Numbered from the stretch's first letter, positions 1 to 6,172 are shown. The stretch is 6,172 bases of DNA from Blautia sp. (GCA_030841965.1 JAUUSJ010000197.1:1-6172); one strand, 5' to 3'. Numbers and translations are program-made. The notes: generated by a model from the sequence alone, not told the origin.

Positions 1-30
1 ATCGTGGGAACGAACGTGTTTGAGGGGCAT
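1..30 (-). CDS. Start of a third operon gene, cut by the window edge
   Basis: Only the first ten codons are inside the window, reading MPLKHVRSHD, and they stay open to the edge. The start is chosen because an AGAGGAGG Shine-Dalgarno sequence (38-45) lies 7 nt upstream of the ATG, the best ribosome binding site in the window. The gene would begin 29 bp after the stop of the 1020-aa YfhO-family gene on the same strand, with no hairpin terminator between them, so co-transcription is likely. Ten residues are too few to assign a family. The context suggests another envelope-related protein, but that is inference only. A chance ATG behind a purine-rich tract is the alternative. Confidence 0.6.
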   Translation of the reverse strand, partial: MPLKHVRSHD

Positions 31-37
31 ATCCCTG

Positions 38-45
38 CCTCCTCT
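38..45 (-). promoter_or_regulatory. Strong ribosome binding site of the third gene
   Basis: The minus strand reads AGAGGAGG, followed by 7 nt and then ATG at 30-28. This is near-consensus complementarity to the 16S 3' end at optimal spacing. A second SD-like AAGGAG (54-59) comes directly after the TAA stop of the upstream gene, but it is about 23 nt from the ATG, too far to serve this start. Confidence 0.65.
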
Positions 46-52
46 TTTAGCG

Positions 53-189
53 TCTCCTTTTACTCTTCCCTTCTCCCTCTCAATTTCTCCAACCATCTCA
101 AATACTTTCTTTTCAACTTATCTAAATATCCCCTCATCCTCTCATAAAACTTCCACTTCCTAACTCTCTTCCATCCCTTCTCCACAACC
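53..189 (-). other. Coding-strand C-free tract encoding the basic C-terminal tail
   Basis: The plus strand has no G between the Gs at 52 and 190, so the coding strand has 137 nt without a single C. The tract covers codons 979-1020 of the downstream YfhO paralog, its stop codon and the first 7 nt after it. The encoded tail is rich in Lys and Arg (every Arg codon is AGA or AGG), with Trp, Tyr and Leu spaced between the charges. It follows the last membrane segment and should be cytoplasmic. The other paralog ends in a short HKKKK tail and has no counterpart. Confidence 0.85.
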
Positions 190-3122
190 GGATAAACCCT
201 CGGCCAGACATACGGAACCCCATAATCATAAAACAATTTGCAAAACAAAATCAAAAACCCTATCTTCGTCAAGGTCACTCCAAAAGAAAGCCCAGGTGTC
301 CTATAATCCAGCTCAATTTCATGCTCCCCCGCCGAGAGTGGAATACACATATACATTGTATTCGCCTTTAAAATCTCCGTCTCAACACCATCCACCTTAG
401 CGCTCCACCCCTCACTATAAGGAATAGACAGACAAAGCAACTTCGGTTCTTCTAAATCAATTCTCCCAGTCACCCTATTCGTATCAACGACTACATCCTC
501 TAAGACATCCTGCTTTAGAGTATCAATATGATACTTCGGAATACTAAGTGACTGTGCCACCACCTGCAGCTGGTCAAAACTATACTCTCCAGGTGTATCA
601 AAAGTGAGCGTAATCTTCTTCCTCGCAAGTGAATTATAAGAGAGATTGACAAGACAATTCTCCCTCTCCATATAGTATGAATCATTCTTCGTAGAAACCG
701 TAAAGCTTTTCGACACGGAACTACTCTTCACACGAATTCTGGCATAACTTGGCTCCTCATAAAACTTCGACTCTCGCAAGACATCATTCTGACTCAACGT
801 ATCTAATTTTTCCCACTCCTCATCGGTATACGTCTGGCGAGGAGAATAGCCATTGAATTTCAGATTCTTAAATATAACATAAGTTTCACAGCGGTCCATC
901 GTCTGCTTTAATTGGAGGGTAAGCTGGGAATCTGCCTTTCGCACGATAATCTTCCCATCCTGCACCTCGATATCTTTCTTTGTCCCCGCATCCGTCTCAA
1001 TCTCAAACGGAAGCTCTAAATGCGTAAAGCGAAGGCTAGTCTGAGGAAATTCCTCGACAGAGCTTGGAGTCTCATCGAGAACAACGCCCTGGACGAGCGC
1101 CTGCTGACGCTCCGCTAAATTCAATGTGAGAAAACGGTCTTTCGTGATATACGAGGAGTACGTATAGCCTAGAGGAAGCGCATTTTGATTATAGTATAAA
1201 TCATATATTGTTCCATCCTTATCGGTATAAGAAGAGATAAGCTTTGTAAAGCCAGATGAGAGCTGTCCCTCATCCCCCCTCTTTACGATGCAGTATTTGA
1301 CCGAGGCGAGAGCTTCTAAGAGCATACGGTTATCTAATCCGGAATATCTCTGAAAAGTTCGGATTGTATTCCCATTTTCCATAAAGAAATCAGATATATT
1401 TCCGTTTTCGAGACTAAAATAATATCCGATACTATTCTTTCCAGTCAGGAGGGCAGAATTGGAACTGTCATTTCCCTCTGTATAGTCAGCATATCGATAA
1501 AAATCCGTATCCGATATTGCCTCCAAAACCTTTGTCGATTGGTTAGTTAATGAGTCAAGAGCCGTTCCCGTCTCTAAAAAGTCAGAGACATAGCCTTTCT
1601 GCACAGGAGAGTAGCGATAGAGGGAATTGCTTAAAATACCGACAATCGTAATAAGAATCACTCCAGTTTTTGTAAAAAATAAAACTTTCTGTCCTGGAAT
1701 CCCTGGCTCTCTTCTCAAAATTTTGCTAAAGACAAGCAAAAATAATAACATGAATGTGAGAGCGAGTGAGACAATAATCGTCTCTTTTCGACTGTTTGCT
1801 ATGACAAAGCAGAGGAAGAAATAAGCTGTTGTACATAAGAATAGGATAGCCGAGGAGCGAATATTAATATCTAATAAGGTCGGCATCATTTTCACGACAA
1901 TAAAGGCAGTTAAAAATGCCAATCCAAATACCCAGCGGTTTCCGATATAGGAAAATCCATTCAGCACATGTCCCGCATAAGGAATTAATAAAAAGACAAC
2001 GAGGAGACAAAAGCCGATGATTAACTGGCGGTTCTTCTTTTTCTGGGTAAAAAGAAGAATAATACTTAAAAATGCGACGGCGAAAAAGCCGAGCGAGGTG
2101 GAGTAATCGAGTGGTGCAGCTGAGAAAAATCCCGCCAGTAAAGTCTCATAATAATTTAAGTCATAGAGAAGAGGAACGTGATTCTCCGTTAAAACTCGGT
2201 TTGAGGAGAGAAAGGCGATGACAATCGGAAAGAAAATAAGACATGCCATTGCCACTCCGATAAAATATAGCCCGATAAATTTGCCGAGCAGAGCAAACAT
2301 ATTTTTTATTCTGTCATGCTTATATCTGTGGAAAAAGCGAATCACAGAGTAGATGAAAATAATAATGCTCAGCATATAAAAAAAGTAAAAATTACTGATA
2401 GTGGAGAGAAAGACCATCAAAATAAAAAGATATGGTTTCTCTCCGTGGAAGATTTTCTCAATTCCGATAAGTAATAATGGCAAATAAATCAGAGGGTTAA
2501 TAAAATAGGGATGTCTAATTCCATAGTACATGGAAAAAAGACAAAAAGCATAAGTCAAAGACCCCACTAAGGTGGAGAAATTATCGGCCTTCATTCTGTG
2601 ACAGAACATAGAAAAGGTGAGTCCAGATAAATAAAGCCGAATTAAAATTAAAATATGATATAAAATCTCTGTCTGCTCTCTCTTTACAAAGAAAGAGAGA
2701 AGACAAAGAGGGTCTCCGATTACGTAATAATGTAAAGTAGTAATAATATCAGAGCCGTATCCGAGATTGAAATTCCAAAGAGGAAAGGTCAGTTTTCCAG
2801 TTGAACTCCAGTTTGATACAATCTCTCTTAGATACTCACCATAGTAGGCGAGGGCATTATAATGCTGATAAATTCCGTCGGGTGACCATATAAAGGAACG
2901 GCGATTTAGGTAAAACCAGGAAAATGCCATCAGGCAGATAGCAATAAAAAGTATAGTGTAAATGGCATAGTATAACCTTGTCTTATATTTTGACCTTTGG
3001 TAGGAGTCAATGACGGAGTTTGTATGTCTCATGACATCCTTGATTTTATCCTCATCGGTTTCTCGTATTGTTTCTCGTATTTTGCGAAAAATAGTATGTT
3101 TGAAAATAGTATCTTTATCCAT
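60..3122 (-). CDS. YfhO-family membrane protein, GT-C-like glycosyltransferase (downstream paralog, 1020 aa)
   Basis: This is a predicted polytopic membrane protein that transfers a lipid-linked sugar to an envelope polymer on the outer face of the membrane. Seen: a basic N-terminal region (1-48); a first membrane segment (about 50-70); an external loop with SPDG (80-83, Asp82) and the conserved WNFNLGYGSD...GDPL stretch (116-138, Asp125 and Asp137), matching the GT-C pattern of acidic residues in the first external loop; further hydrophobic segments at about 152-175, 185-222, 229-262, 281-305, 342-382, 396-413, 424-441, 448-466 and 480-500; the YfhO-like NGFSYIGNRW (388-397); an ectodomain (about 501-945) with NSALL, LASVKY, LPLGYTYSSYI and PYSEGWSAKVDG (901-912); and a last membrane segment (about 948-966). 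Known for the family: YfhO and GtlB act in lipoteichoic acid glycosylation. The sugar and acceptor here are unknown. Compared with its neighbour it has an extra N-terminal stretch and a strongly basic 50-residue tail. The start is supported by AAGGAGAT upstream; Met31 (ATG at 3032-3030, preceded by AAGG) is an alternative that would give 990 aa. Confidence 0.88.
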   Translation of the reverse strand: MDKDTIFKHTIFRKIRETIRETDEDKIKDVMRHTNSVIDSYQRSKYKTRLYYAIYTILFIAICLMAFSWFYLNRRSFIWSPDGIYQHYNALAYYGEYLREIVSNWSSTGKLTFPLWNFNLGYGSDIITTLHYYVIGDPLCLLSFFVKREQTEILYHILILIRLYLSGLTFSMFCHRMKADNFSTLVGSLTYAFCLFSMYYGIRHPYFINPLIYLPLLLIGIEKIFHGEKPYLFILMVFLSTISNFYFFYMLSIIIFIYSVIRFFHRYKHDRIKNMFALLGKFIGLYFIGVAMACLIFFPIVIAFLSSNRVLTENHVPLLYDLNYYETLLAGFFSAAPLDYSTSLGFFAVAFLSIILLFTQKKKNRQLIIGFCLLVVFLLIPYAGHVLNGFSYIGNRWVFGLAFLTAFIVVKMMPTLLDINIRSSAILFLCTTAYFFLCFVIANSRKETIIVSLALTFMLLFLLVFSKILRREPGIPGQKVLFFTKTGVILITIVGILSNSLYRYSPVQKGYVSDFLETGTALDSLTNQSTKVLEAISDTDFYRYADYTEGNDSSNSALLTGKNSIGYYFSLENGNISDFFMENGNTIRTFQRYSGLDNRMLLEALASVKYCIVKRGDEGQLSSGFTKLISSYTDKDGTIYDLYYNQNALPLGYTYSSYITKDRFLTLNLAERQQALVQGVVLDETPSSVEEFPQTSLRFTHLELPFEIETDAGTKKDIEVQDGKIIVRKADSQLTLQLKQTMDRCETYVIFKNLKFNGYSPRQTYTDEEWEKLDTLSQNDVLRESKFYEEPSYARIRVKSSSVSKSFTVSTKNDSYYMERENCLVNLSYNSLARKKITLTFDTPGEYSFDQLQVVAQSLSIPKYHIDTLKQDVLEDVVVDTNRVTGRIDLEEPKLLCLSIPYSEGWSAKVDGVETEILKANTMYMCIPLSAGEHEIELDYRTPGLSFGVTLTKIGFLILFCKLFYDYGVPYVWPRVYPVVEKGWKRVRKWKFYERMRGYLDKLKRKYLRWLEKLRGRREE
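3057..3080 (-). repeat. 12-bp tandem repeat encoding IRET-IRET
   Basis: Units 3069-3080 and 3057-3068 match at 11 of 12 positions (minus strand ATACGAGAAAC plus one base). They are in frame and encode residues 15-18 and 19-22 of the 1020-aa protein. With the neighbouring 15-bp repeat, nearly all of the first 22 residues are made of tandem units. Confidence 0.75.
3087..3116 (-). repeat. 15-bp tandem repeat encoding KDTIF-KHTIF
   Basis: Units 3102-3116 and 3087-3101 match at 13 of 15 positions. They are in frame and encode residues 3-7 (KDTIF) and 8-12 (KHTIF) of the 1020-aa protein. The repeat overlaps the 22-bp duplication through the shared ATACTATTT core. Confidence 0.7.
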
Positions 3123-3147
3123 CTCAAATAGTATCTCCTTTTATCTC
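3104..3147 (-). repeat. 22-bp imperfect tandem duplication across the start codon
   Basis: Two adjacent 22-bp units (3104-3125 and 3126-3147) match at 17 of 22 positions, and both contain the 11-bp AGATACTATTT on the minus strand. The upstream unit carries the AAGGAG ribosome binding site and the last bases of the upstream gene's stop region. The downstream unit carries the ATG and first codons of the 1020-aa gene. A third copy of the ATACTATTT core lies at 3089-3097. Confidence 0.7.
3133..3140 (-). promoter_or_regulatory. Ribosome binding site of the 1020-aa gene
   Basis: The minus strand reads AAGGAGAT, with its AGGAG core ending 12 nt before the ATG at 3122. This is a little longer than the usual spacing. 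The site lies inside the 23-bp gap after the TGA of the upstream gene. It supports Met1 over the internal Met31. It also sits inside one copy of a 22-bp imperfect tandem repeat whose other copy contains the start codon. Confidence 0.7.
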
Positions 3148-6031
3148 AGTTTTGAGCATGTTCAGAGTCAGTGAAAGCCTTTTTCTTTTTGTGAAAAAAT
3201 CCAAATAAGATAATACCGAGAAATAGTAAAAATCCAATTCTCGATAAGATAACTCCCGCCTTTAATCCAGGTGTCTCGTAGGAGAGCTCAATCTCGTGGC
3301 TTCCAGCCTCAAGCAAAAGTCCCATATACATTCGATTTGCCTTTAGCAGTTTTGCGGGCTCGCCGTCCACTGTGGCCGTCCAGCCTGTACTATAAGGGAT
3401 GGAGAGGCAGAGAACTTTGGAGGTAGGTAAATTAATAGTTCCAGTTACCTTATTTGTTTTTATGGAAATATTTTGTAAAGTATTCTGCTTTAACGATGCC
3501 AGGTTTTCTGTCGGTACAGTGAGAGACTGTGCCGTTACTTTAAGCTGGTCAAAGGTATAGACGCCAGGGGTACCGAAAGTGAGTGTTATTTTCTTTCTGC
3601 CATCCTCACTATAGCATAGGTTTACGAGATAATCTTCTTTGTCGATATAGAAGACATCTTGTTTGGTGGACATAAGAAGACTTTTCGATACATCGCCTGA
3701 TTTTATCTGGATGGAAACAGTCGATGGCTCCAGATAGCGCTCAGATTCATAGGAAATTTTATTTTGTTCCATTTTCGTCAGAGCGTTCCATGCCTTATCG
3801 GTATAGCATTCCTTTGGACTAAGTCCCGTATATTTTAAGTTTGTGAAAGAGACATAGGTCTCACAGCGGTCCATCGTCTGAGAAAGCTGAAGGGTGAGTT
3901 TTGCATCCTCCTTTTTTACGATGATTTTTCCATCTTCAAAAGAAATATCATCCGTCTCGTCGGCGCTTATGACGGGCTCATAGCTTAGCGGTAAATCCGT
4001 GAAGCTCAATGTCGTCTGTGGAATCAAATCAGTGTTTTCTTCTAGTACAACGCCCTGAAGCATGGCCTGCTGTCTCTCGAGGTCGGTCAGCTCATTATAT
4101 CTATCCATTGTGATATAGGACGAGTAAGTATAGCCAAGAGGCAGGGCATTTTCATTTTGATAAGCGTCGTATATGGTTCCGTCTTTCGCTGTGTAGGAGG
4201 AGACGAGCTTTTTAAATCCAGAAGATAGAGTGTCTTCCTCCCCTCTCTTGATGATGGTGTATTTTACAGAGGCGAGAGCCTGTAGCATCATGCGGTTATC
4301 CACTCCGTAATACTTTTGGTAAGTACGAAGGTCTAGAGAGTTTTCCATCAGGAAATTTGAAATATTTCCATTTTCAAGACTAAAATAATAATTTGTACTG
4401 TTTAATCCACTTAGGAGGGCGGAATTTAAGTACATATTTTCCTCTTTTCCCATATAATCCTCGTATCGGTAGAAGGAGGAATCCTCGATTTTATTCATAA
4501 CTGGCGTGACCGTATCGGTTAAGATAGAGAGTCCCTCGCCGGAAGGAATAAACTCTGATATATAGCTTTTCTCAAAAGTTGAGTATCGATACAGGGCATT
4601 TGAGAAAATGCTAATGAGACAAAATATAATAAGCCCGCTGTGAAGATAAATAGAAATCTTTCGAGGGGATAAAATATTCGCTCTTTGGAAAATCGCTCCC
4701 ATTCCGAGTAAGATAAGGAAAAATGCGATGACAGCAAAGGAGAGCAAAGCTGTGTTTTGCCTGCTGTTTTTGATAAGGCAGCAGGATAAAAAATAAATAA
4801 ATGTTATAAAAGCGATAATCGCGATATAGCGAAGTCGAGGGTTTAGAAGGTATGGTGTCATCTTGATAACCATAACTCCCACAATAAAGGAAATTCCCCA
4901 TACCCAGCGATTCGATACATAGGAAAACCCATTGAATACATGTCCAAAAAATGGAAAAATCAAAAAGATAGCAAAAACGAAGATTCCTATTTTAAGCTGG
5001 GTGTATTTTTTGCGCTGGAAGAAAATAAGTAATAGCGAGACATATGCCACCGCAGATAAGCTGATAAAGGTGAAATATCCCGCAGAAGTATCCGATATCA
5101 CTCCAGGCAGTAAATTCTCATAGTAGGTAAGTGGATACAAAAGGTTAATATTATAATCTGTAGTAATACGGCTTGAGGAGAGAAACGCGATGACAACAGG
5201 TAAAAATAAAAATGCTGACATGGCAACTCCGATTAAGTAGTAAAATATAAAATGACTGAGATGATACCCTAGCATTTTGAGGCGGTTCTTCTTATACTTG
5301 TGAAAGAATCGAACGACTGTGTAGAGGAACATCAAAATACTCAGCATATAAAAGAAGTAAAAATTACTTGCGGCTGAGAGAAACGTCATAAAAATGAATA
5401 GGTATGGTTTTTCCTTTCGTAAAATTTTCTCAATTCCGAGAACTAGAAGGGGAAAATAAATCATCGGATTTATGAAGTATGGATGCTTTACACATGTATA
5501 TAAGGCATACATACAAAAAGTATAAGTTAAAGTGCCAAGGAAAACCCCGAATTTATTCTCTTTCATCTTGATTCCAAAAATAGAAAAAGAAATACCGACT
5601 AAGTATAACCGTAATAAAATTAAAAAATGATAGAGTGTCTCCGTATCTTGTCTCTTGAAAAAGAAGGAGAGCAGACAAAGTGGGTCACCAATTACATAAT
5701 AGTGAAGTGTTGTGATAATATCGGAGCCGTATCCGATATTAAAATTCCACATCGGAAGCTCAAAACTTCCTGTCGCCCTAAAATTACCGACAATGGTTCT
5801 TAAATACTCGCCAAAATAAGCGAGAGAATTATAATGCTGGGTCAATCCATCTGGATTCCAGAGAAAGGATAATCCATTCTTATAGAAGGATTGGAATGCC
5901 ACGAGACAGATAAAACAAAAAATAAGGGTATAAGCCACAAAATAGCAAAGACAGGCTATAAATTCATTTTTCTGATAAAAAGCCAGGAAAAAATCCAGGA
6001 GGCCTTTTCTTTTTTTTACTTTATCATTCAT
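3146..6031 (-). CDS. YfhO-family membrane protein, GT-C-like glycosyltransferase (upstream paralog, 961 aa)
   Basis: First gene of the pair and probably of the operon. Seen: a Lys-rich N-terminus; a first membrane segment (about 27-47); an external loop with NPDG (59-62, Asp61) and WNFNIGYGSD...GDPL (95-117, Asp104 and Asp116), the likely catalytic loop by analogy with GT-C enzymes; hydrophobic segments at about 133-155, 161-181, 187-202, 209-243, 258-285, 317-338, 346-363, 375-396, 401-420, 427-448 and 459-480; FNGFSYVSNRW (366-376); an ectodomain (about 481-922) with NSALL, LASVKY, LPLGYTYSSYI, QTMDRCETY (718-726) and PYSTGWTATVDG (879-890); and a last membrane segment (about 925-945) followed by HKKKK. 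Positive charges at both ends fit both termini being cytoplasmic. The PY..GW...VDG element and the AG.HEIEL.Y.TPGL..G sequence before the last helix are typical of YfhO proteins. By family knowledge it would glycosylate a teichoic-acid-like polymer from a polyprenyl-phosphate sugar; the real substrate is not known. The start has a weak AGGT ribosome binding site 8 nt upstream, and no better in-frame start is visible. Confidence 0.9.
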   Translation of the reverse strand: MNDKVKKRKGLLDFFLAFYQKNEFIACLCYFVAYTLIFCFICLVAFQSFYKNGLSFLWNPDGLTQHYNSLAYFGEYLRTIVGNFRATGSFELPMWNFNIGYGSDIITTLHYYVIGDPLCLLSFFFKRQDTETLYHFLILLRLYLVGISFSIFGIKMKENKFGVFLGTLTYTFCMYALYTCVKHPYFINPMIYFPLLVLGIEKILRKEKPYLFIFMTFLSAASNFYFFYMLSILMFLYTVVRFFHKYKKNRLKMLGYHLSHFIFYYLIGVAMSAFLFLPVVIAFLSSSRITTDYNINLLYPLTYYENLLPGVISDTSAGYFTFISLSAVAYVSLLLIFFQRKKYTQLKIGIFVFAIFLIFPFFGHVFNGFSYVSNRWVWGISFIVGVMVIKMTPYLLNPRLRYIAIIAFITFIYFLSCCLIKNSRQNTALLSFAVIAFFLILLGMGAIFQRANILSPRKISIYLHSGLIIFCLISIFSNALYRYSTFEKSYISEFIPSGEGLSILTDTVTPVMNKIEDSSFYRYEDYMGKEENMYLNSALLSGLNSTNYYFSLENGNISNFLMENSLDLRTYQKYYGVDNRMMLQALASVKYTIIKRGEEDTLSSGFKKLVSSYTAKDGTIYDAYQNENALPLGYTYSSYITMDRYNELTDLERQQAMLQGVVLEENTDLIPQTTLSFTDLPLSYEPVISADETDDISFEDGKIIVKKEDAKLTLQLSQTMDRCETYVSFTNLKYTGLSPKECYTDKAWNALTKMEQNKISYESERYLEPSTVSIQIKSGDVSKSLLMSTKQDVFYIDKEDYLVNLCYSEDGRKKITLTFGTPGVYTFDQLKVTAQSLTVPTENLASLKQNTLQNISIKTNKVTGTINLPTSKVLCLSIPYSTGWTATVDGEPAKLLKANRMYMGLLLEAGSHEIELSYETPGLKAGVILSRIGFLLFLGIILFGFFHKKKKAFTDSEHAQN

Positions 6032-6040
6032 TATGATTTA

Positions 6041-6044
6041 CCTA
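6041..6044 (-). promoter_or_regulatory. Weak ribosome binding site of the 961-aa gene
   Basis: The minus strand reads TTTAGGT, then 8 nt, then ATG at 6031. Only AGG(T) can pair with the 16S 3' end, which is much weaker than the sites of the two downstream genes. It starts 2 nt after the hairpin at 6046-6069, so folding of the leader could affect access to it. Confidence 0.45.
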
Positions 6045-6045
6045 A

Positions 6046-6069
6046 ATAGACAAATGGGGATTTGTCTAT
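6046..6069. repeat. Perfect 10-bp inverted repeat, possible operator or leader hairpin
   Basis: The arms ATAGACAAAT and ATTTGTCTAT pair perfectly around a 4-nt centre (GGGG on plus, CCCC on minus). No T-run follows on either strand, so it does not look like an intrinsic terminator. It lies between a weak promoter candidate and the ribosome binding site of the first YfhO gene. That is where a repressor operator around the transcription start, or a 5' leader hairpin, would be found. The regulator is unknown. Confidence 0.6.
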
Positions 6070-6079
6070 ATTCCTTTCT

Positions 6080-6106
6080 AAAATAATGAGGCGAAAAAAC
6101 AGTAAA
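6080..6106 (-). promoter_or_regulatory. Weak candidate promoter for the YfhO operon
   Basis: The minus strand has TTTACT (6106-6101) and TATTTT (6085-6080) separated by 15 nt. Each matches the sigma-A consensus at four of six positions, and the spacing is short (16 nt if CTTTAC is taken as the -35). Transcription would start near the outer edge of the inverted repeat at 6046-6069. The region is AT-rich, so chance matches are likely; the promoter could also lie beyond the window. Confidence 0.25.
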
Positions 6107-6122
6107 GCTATTTCATAATGTT

Positions 6123-6146
6123 GGGGTCAAAAGGTCTTTTGACCCC
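6123..6146. repeat. Perfect inverted repeat GGGGTCAAAAG-GT-CTTTTGACCCC
   Basis: Two 11-nt arms are exact reverse complements around a 2-nt centre (10 bp plus a 4-nt loop if folded as RNA). No T-run follows on either strand, which argues against a standard intrinsic terminator. It could end an upstream transcript in another way, be a dispersed palindromic repeat, or be a protein binding site. From here to the window edge I see no gene, only a short ATTG...CAAT inverted repeat at 6158-6172. Confidence 0.6.
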
Positions 6147-6172
6147 TATGATACCGAATTGCTCCGCACAAT

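Noticed and set aside
1627..1824. 65-aa open frame on the plus strand
   Set aside because: It is antisense to a conserved membrane region of the 1020-aa gene, has no clear ribosome binding site and no recognisable protein features.
3179..3200. T-rich stretch with a possible short hairpin near the end of the 961-aa gene, as a terminator
   Set aside because: It is inside the coding sequence for the HKKKK tail, the stem is only A-T pairs, and the next gene follows closely with its own ribosome binding site.
4519..4901. Two overlapping minus-strand open frames (72 and 96 aa) inside the 961-aa gene
   Set aside because: They are out-of-frame shadows of the intact YfhO-family reading frame, which has family motifs throughout this region.
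4932..5123. 63-aa open frame on the plus strand
   Set aside because: It is antisense to the conserved membrane core of the 961-aa gene and has no support for translation.
60..6031. One gene split by a frameshift or a recent exact duplication
   Set aside because: Each gene is a full-length YfhO-family protein with its own start, stop and ribosome binding site, and the DNA sequences have diverged widely, with only short exact matches such as the 20 bp at 886-905 and 3861-3880.
6108..6172. Minus-strand frame open from the edge to a TAG at 6110-6108, as if the end of an upstream gene
   Set aside because: Only about 21 codons are visible and they run through the perfect palindrome at 6123-6146. 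The translation resembles no known protein end, so it may be chance; it cannot be settled without more sequence.
6118..6172. Plus-strand ATG frame running to the right edge
   Set aside because: There is no ribosome binding site before the ATG and it reads straight through the palindrome; it is most likely non-coding.
1..6172. CRISPR array, tRNA, rRNA, insertion sequence, phage attachment site or defence system
   Set aside because: I saw no regularly spaced repeats, tRNA-like or rRNA-like segments, transposase frame or terminal repeats, and both large genes are explained by an envelope glycosylation family.

Overview
The window looks like chromosomal DNA of a low-GC Bacillota, most likely a clostridial (Lachnospiraceae-like) gut anaerobe. 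The evidence is AT-rich coding sequence, AGGAG-type ribosome binding sites, tight gene spacing and the style of the YfhO-family proteins. This placement is inference; no marker gene is present.

Nearly all of the window is occupied by two large genes in tandem on the minus strand, read from right to left. The upstream gene (3146-6031, 961 aa) and the downstream gene (60-3122, 1020 aa) are obvious paralogs. Both are polytopic membrane proteins of the YfhO family: a GT-C-like membrane core of about a dozen segments, a long extracellular domain of about 440 residues, one last membrane segment and a basic cytoplasmic tail. Known relatives (YfhO of Bacillus, GtlB of Listeria) are needed for glycosylation of lipoteichoic acid. 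The best reading is therefore a pair of membrane glycosyltransferases that decorate a cell-envelope polymer using undecaprenyl-phosphate-linked sugars. The actual sugar and acceptor cannot be read from this window.

The two genes are 23 bp apart. A third minus-strand gene begins 29 bp after the second, behind a strong Shine-Dalgarno sequence, but only its first 10 codons are inside the window (1-30). I see no terminator between the genes, so they probably form one operon.

The only sizeable non-coding stretch is 6032-6172 (141 bp), upstream of the first gene. It holds two perfect inverted repeats (6046-6069 and 6123-6146) and a weak promoter candidate between them. The first repeat lies directly against the ribosome binding site and could be an operator or a leader hairpin.

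The two large genes look like ordinary envelope-biogenesis genes, and I found no convincing sign of a wholly new system. The most unusual features are at the two ends of the downstream paralog. Its 5' end, including the ribosome binding site and start codon, is built from short tandem duplications. Its last 42 codons lie in a 137-nt tract with no C at all on the coding strand and encode a strongly basic tail that the other paralog lacks.
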